Positions 51,477 through 55,692 of a stretch of 55,692 bases of DNA are shown here, piece after piece. Under the pieces are notes generated by a model. That model was given only the letters and a program-made list of their open reading frames with translations. It did no database searches and was not told where the DNA came from. Origin of the DNA: an uncultured Candidatus Saccharibacteria bacterium (GTDB taxonomy: Bacteria; Patescibacteriota; Saccharimonadia; Saccharimonadales; Saccharimonadaceae); NCBI GenBank assembly GCA_947165465.1, contig CAMVAM010000007.1, positions 1-55,692 on the forward strand, read 5' to 3'. A program made the position numbers and the translations under genes. Each line of letters starts with the position of its first letter. Position 1 is the first letter of the stretch.

Positions 51477-52919
51477 CTAACTGCTTACACAGTAGGTTTG
51501 GCCTTCTTCGAGCTTATAGAGAACAGCAAAATTACGTCTTTCGGCGGCTTTAGCACTAGTGCCATCGCATTTCGCCCCTGGAATAATATAAACTACGTGT
51601 TCATAAAATGGACTTTTACCGCCAATTGAATATTTCTTGTTTGAAACCGTGAGCTTGCTATTTGCATTGTAGGTAACTGATTTTACGTCGTTATCGACTA
51701 CATTTTCGGTAATCACCACATTATAAACGTCGCCGCTCGGATCTTCAAAATCGTTTTTATCATCGGTAGTATTAAGATATGACATCACGAAATTACAGGC
51801 GGTATTGTCGGCCTTGCAAGCATTGTCGCCCATGTAATCAGCCGTAGCCGTCCACATGCTAGCGCCCGGAAGCTCACCTTTATTATTGGTCTGGTACTGT
51901 GTAAGAGATGTACTAACTCTCGCCATGTCGTTACGGCGAAGCACGTCACGCTTAGCCGGAGTCGCCTTCCCCTGTTCGCGCTCTTTTTCTTTCCTTTCTG
52001 CCTCAGATTCCTTGGTCGGCACTTCGTGCTCGGATTTCGGGAAACCAATCGTCGTGAGCGCCGTCTCAATTTCCTCGGCGTTCTTGGCAGACATTAGGAA
52101 CAAAGAATTCTTATAAAGCACTGTATAGGTCACTACTGTATAGCTGTAATTCTCGCTAAACTGATAGAAAATCTTGTAATCATCAGTATTTTCAAGCTCT
52201 CGGCCATACGAAGTGAAATCGCCCTGGAGCGTCTTTATGGACTCTAGTTCCTTATGGTCTTTGGTTAGCACATAGTAGTCTAACGCAATGACATCGTTGG
52301 CCGGTTCTTCGGTAATCTTAGACAGATCCAATTCTTCCTCGTCTTCTTCCTCATCAGTTTGCTGTGAATTGTAGCGACAATTCACTACTCCATAAACTGC
52401 TTCGCGCTTCGTCTTTTCATCTGGTAAATCCCAAACATAAAGCCCACTCGTAGCACAAAAACGGGTTGCATTCACGAGCTTTGGCACATTTTCTTCGTAA
52501 TCAATTTCCGGTTCCGGCTCCGGGACTGGCTCCGGGGCTGGCGGCTGGCCAAACATAATAATCGCGACCACCACAATCGCGAGAACGGCAAAAACAGCAA
52601 CCGCAATCCCAATAATTAATCCTACCGGGGTTTTCTTCGGAGTTTGTTGATAATTCCCCTCCGGTGCCGTCTGTGGCATTTGCCCCGGCATCGGCTGCAT
52701 CGGTCGTGGCTGAATTTCCGGCGCCGGCATTTGCCCCGGCATCGGCTGTGGCACCGGTTGCGGTACAGGTTGTACTGGCTGTGGCATCGGCTGTGGCATC
52801 AGTTCCGGTTCCGGAACTTTTATATTATTCTCATCAAAAGTAAACGAGCCAAAACTCGGACCGCTATTCATTCCGAATGATCCAAATCCTTGATTTCTGT
52901 CTCTGTTTTGCCCATCCAT
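51477..52919 (-). CDS. Pro-rich membrane-anchored pilin-like protein
   Basis: A 480-residue protein: Gly/Asn-rich start, a proline-rich region with repeats of the type PMPQPVQPVPQPVPQPMPG (about 35-90), one transmembrane helix (about 97-122: VGLIIGIAVAVFAVLAIVVV), an acidic Pro linker and a large outer part. Its last third contains RRNDMARVSTSLTQYQTNNK, followed by LPG, which recalls the alpha-helix of type II/IV pseudopilins (R..D...I...L..Y...N..YP), then EHVVYIIPGAKCDG and a terminal YCVSS. Paralog of the next gene. Leaderless start. Function (adhesion, surface filament) is inference. Confidence 0.75.
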   Translation of the reverse strand: MDGQNRDRNQGFGSFGMNSGPSFGSFTFDENNIKVPEPELMPQPMPQPVQPVPQPVPQPMPGQMPAPEIQPRPMQPMPGQMPQTAPEGNYQQTPKKTPVGLIIGIAVAVFAVLAIVVVAIIMFGQPPAPEPVPEPEPEIDYEENVPKLVNATRFCATSGLYVWDLPDEKTKREAVYGVVNCRYNSQQTDEEEDEEELDLSKITEEPANDVIALDYYVLTKDHKELESIKTLQGDFTSYGRELENTDDYKIFYQFSENYSYTVVTYTVLYKNSLFLMSAKNAEEIETALTTIGFPKSEHEVPTKESEAERKEKEREQGKATPAKRDVLRRNDMARVSTSLTQYQTNNKGELPGASMWTATADYMGDNACKADNTACNFVMSYLNTTDDKNDFEDPSGDVYNVVITENVVDNDVKSVTYNANSKLTVSNKKYSIGGKSPFYEHVVYIIPGAKCDGTSAKAAERRNFAVLYKLEEGQTYCVSS

Positions 52920-52925
52920 ACTTTT

Positions 52926-52931
52926 ACTATA
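52926..52931 (-). promoter_or_regulatory. -10 box (TATAGT, extended), leaderless
   Basis: TGGTATAGT on the minus strand, 6 nt before the ATG at 52919. Confidence 0.55.
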
Positions 52932-52962
52932 CCATAAACATTATGAAAAATCTAATTCTAAT

Positions 52963-54555
52963 CTATTGGTCGTCAGAACAATAGACACCAGCACCCTCAA
53001 GCTGATAAAGAATCGCAAAGTGCCTCTTTGTGGTCTGTTTTACCACCTCACCATCGCACTTGCCACCTGGCACAATATAAACCACGTGTTCAGAGAATGG
53101 ATTGTTACCGCCGATGGTCCAACCGCCATCCTTCTCGACAAGCTTTGAGTTCTCATTAAATTGGATGTTGCCGAGCGTTCCAGAGGCGTCCTTCGCCCAG
53201 TTATCGGTAATTAACACGCTATACGGTGTCCCATCCGGATCTATGAACTCATTCTTCGATTCGACAGTCGCCATAGTACTGTTCATGTAGTCATGGACAA
53301 AGTTACAGGCAGTATCAGTAGTGCTACACGCATTTCCGTCTTTAAAGTCCTCTTTACCGATCCAGACACCTGGTCCTGGCAAGTTATTGCTTTTATTATT
53401 ATTGTTTGTCTGGTGTTGAACGAGCGAAGTGTTTACTCTGGAGATATCATTTTTTCGTACCGTATTTCGCTGTGCTTGTTTTAAGCTATTTGTATTTTCA
53501 TCTAAAGTATGCCTCTCAATGATGTCCTTATACTTCTTGTTGAGGTCATTTTCGCCACGCACGCTCGTAAGTATCGTTTCAAAGGTGTTCGTATCCGGAG
53601 CCATCGCGACAAAAATCACATCATCATGGAAAACCATGTAGGTGTTAGTCTGTGCAGAAACGTATTCCTGATGATCGGTTTCTGAAACTACGGTTTTCAT
53701 CCCGTCATCATCTTCCAGCATTTCCTTCTTAAAAGTACTTGCATATAAATCTTCAAGAATCTTGCCGTCAACCTTCACATACGTAATCATATCGTATGCA
53801 GAGGAAGATTTATTGCAAAGAACAAACTCGGTCGCATTAGTATAGATACCATCTGCGTGATCAATATCGCTAGTCGTACCTTGCTCCACCGAAAAACCAT
53901 TAGTCGAGCAGTAACTAGCAACTTTCTCTCTGGTAATCGCATAAAGCGTACTTGTTTCGGCGCCTCCGTTGCCATTCTCGTTACCATTTTCGTTGCCATT
54001 TTCACCACCGTTTTCAGACGAACCGCCGCCTTCACCGGAACCGCCACCACTTGGAAGTACCTTTGGCAAAATCAGAAGCACAACAAACAATACCAACGCC
54101 ACACCAATCATGATAATTGGGAAGAGTTTCGAATTCTTCTTGGTGCCACCCATGGAGTAACCACCGCCCATCGAACCATCCATCATCGCCGGGCCATAAG
54201 AATCAACCGGTTGATTATACATCATTGGATTCTGCTGCATCATCGGCTGGCCCATCGGACGCCCCATCGGTCGCCCATAACCTTGGTTCATTGGCTGGCC
54301 ATACCCCTGTTGCATCCCACTATTCATCGGCATTTCACCGGGTTCTGGCGCCAAAGGATTTCTTGGTGGCATTCCACCATTTGTCTGCATCCCACTATTC
54401 ATCGGCATTTCACCAGGTTCCGGTGCCAAAGGATTTCTTGGTATATTCGCCATATTATTATCAGGCGCCAAAGGATTCACTGGATGCGAGCCAAGCGGCG
54501 AAATTGGCTCACCCATCGAATCTAACGGCTGGTTATCATTATTAAAATCATCCAT
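52963..54555 (-). CDS. Repeat-rich membrane-anchored pilin-like protein
   Basis: A 530-residue paralog of the gene at 51477. N-terminus (about 1-135) is built of repeated NPLAPEPGEMPMNSGMQ units, followed by Met/Gln/Gly-rich stretches; one transmembrane helix (about 146-167), a low-complexity Gly/Asn/Glu linker (GGENGNENGNENGNGG), then the outer part. Shared landmarks are RKNDISRVNTSLVQHQTNNN, the LPGPGVW turn, ACNFVHDYMNST, the NPFSEHVVYIVPGGKCDGE end and HFAILYQLEGAGVYC. The C-terminal cysteines are conserved between the two. The ATG follows a weak -10 (TATTTT) by 6 nt. Last gene before the rRNA operon end. Confidence 0.75.
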   Translation of the reverse strand: MDDFNNDNQPLDSMGEPISPLGSHPVNPLAPDNNMANIPRNPLAPEPGEMPMNSGMQTNGGMPPRNPLAPEPGEMPMNSGMQQGYGQPMNQGYGRPMGRPMGQPMMQQNPMMYNQPVDSYGPAMMDGSMGGGYSMGGTKKNSKLFPIIMIGVALVLFVVLLILPKVLPSGGGSGEGGGSSENGGENGNENGNENGNGGAETSTLYAITREKVASYCSTNGFSVEQGTTSDIDHADGIYTNATEFVLCNKSSSAYDMITYVKVDGKILEDLYASTFKKEMLEDDDGMKTVVSETDHQEYVSAQTNTYMVFHDDVIFVAMAPDTNTFETILTSVRGENDLNKKYKDIIERHTLDENTNSLKQAQRNTVRKNDISRVNTSLVQHQTNNNNKSNNLPGPGVWIGKEDFKDGNACSTTDTACNFVHDYMNSTMATVESKNEFIDPDGTPYSVLITDNWAKDASGTLGNIQFNENSKLVEKDGGWTIGGNNPFSEHVVYIVPGGKCDGEVVKQTTKRHFAILYQLEGAGVYCSDDQ

Positions 54556-54561
54556 ATCTTT

Positions 54562-54567
54562 AAAATA
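54562..54567 (-). promoter_or_regulatory. Possible -10 box (TATTTT), leaderless
   Basis: TATTTT on the minus strand, 6 nt before the ATG at 54555; weak match, but the spacing equals that of the other leaderless genes. Confidence 0.4.
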
Positions 54568-54585
54568 ACATAATCACAATCAAAA

Positions 54586-54691
54586 ATCCACCCTTAAATG
54601 GACCTTCGGTCCGGGTGGATCCAACGAAAAACCACCCTTTCGGGTGGTTTATCGCGTGTAAACTCGAAAACCCATCCGTTAGGATGGGTTT
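54586..54691 (-). terminator. Triple terminator array after the rRNA operon
   Basis: Three successive hairpins: 54682-54691 with 54668-54677 (AAACCCATCC stem, loop GTTA), 54629-54650 (AAACCACCC stem, loop TTTC) and 54586-54620 (ATCCACCC stem enclosing GGACC/GGTCC). On the minus strand each is followed by a short T-stretch. Such stacking suits the end of a strongly transcribed rRNA unit. Confidence 0.78.
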
Positions 54692-54698
54692 GCGATAA

Positions 54699-54806
54699 TT
54701 TGGCACCTTCCTAGTTTCCCGCAGAGCAGTATAATCGGCGCGACTGGGCTTGACTTCTGTGTTCGGAATGGGAACAGGTATTACCCCAGCGCTATGGGCA
54801 CCAATT
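54699..54806 (-). rRNA. rrf: 5S ribosomal RNA
   Basis: Minus strand, about 106 nt between the paired ends TTGGTGCC and GGTGCCAA. Conserved internal blocks are seen: CCCATTCCGAACACAGAAGT (loop B/C region) and TACTGCTCTGCGGGAAACT. Ends are set by the terminal helix and may be off by 1-3 nt. Confidence 0.93.
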
Positions 54807-54917
54807 TATAACAAAAGAGACGTCTTTTGTTACGATTGATGTCCAAAGGTGTAGATTTTAAATGACGTCTTCGGTGTCTCCTAAACGGAGTTAATCGAGC
54901 ACCGATTGCTAGCTAAG

Positions 54918-55692
<775 letters not shown>

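Noticed and set aside
53857-54525. 222-codon plus-strand frame opposite the pilin-like gene
   Set aside because: It is the complement of the repeat-rich N-terminal region (His/Arg/Trp-rich translation), with no RBS.

Overview
The window looks like a chromosomal segment of a small-genome bacterium of the Candidate Phyla Radiation, most likely Saccharibacteria (TM7). This is inference from gene content and style: compact genes with many 1-44 bp overlaps, a MurA with a fused XRE helix-turn-helix, a Trm11/TrmG10-like THUMP methyltransferase, RNase J with a long basic N-terminal extension, FISUMP-type surface proteins, Pro/Met-rich membrane-anchored pilin-like proteins, and few biosynthetic genes. 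TGA is used as a stop (tyrS and the Ca2+/cation antiporter gene both end in an ATGA overlap), which argues against the SR1/Gracilibacteria recoded groups. No 16S rRNA is visible, so the assignment is not proven.

Layout. 1-7.3 kb: tRNA-Phe end, formate/nitrite-type channel, glutamate racemase, RarA-type ATPase, ABC exporter, glycyl-tRNA synthetase. 6.7-8.4 kb: two paralogous membrane-anchored proteins flanking inorganic pyrophosphatase. 8.4-10.1 kb: recO with a soluble histidine kinase and a single-domain receiver. 10.1-23 kb: exonuclease VII, flippase-like protein, L27, tRNA methyltransferase, TyrRS, RNase H, PcrA/UvrD helicase, MurA, then pgk and pyk of lower glycolysis. 23-25.5 kb: a disordered tRNA-Glu locus followed by an AT-rich coiled-coil surface protein. 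25.5-33 kb: IscU/NifS pair, HD hydrolase, DNA ligase, HtpX/LemA. 33-37 kb: an orphan gene beside a tRNA-Gly with CRISPR-like repeats, two transporters and tRNA-Cys. 37-45.4 kb: cell-surface block (two GT8 glycosyltransferases, an acyltransferase, two secreted proteins, thioredoxin reductase, an OatA-like O-acyltransferase). 45.4-48.8 kb: RNase J and NusA. 48.8-51.4 kb: five small membrane-protein genes sharing an unusual ribosome-binding site. 51.5-54.6 kb: two large pilin-like paralogs. 54.7 kb to the end: 5S and the 3' part of 23S rRNA on the minus strand.

The most interesting signals are at RNA level. (1) Three of the four tRNA loci whose 3' flank is visible (Glu, Gly, Cys) carry extra copies of the tRNA 3' end (T-arm, acceptor strand, CCA), separated or interrupted by short structured inserts. 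(2) tRNA-Gly has a compensated change of the universal G19:C56 tertiary pair to U19:A56. (3) At least 21 genes have a -10 box exactly 6 or 7 nt before the ATG, so the housekeeping genes appear to be transcribed as leaderless mRNAs, whereas accessory genes tend to have -35 boxes, leaders and Shine-Dalgarno sites.

All statements come from reading the sequence; no database search was run.
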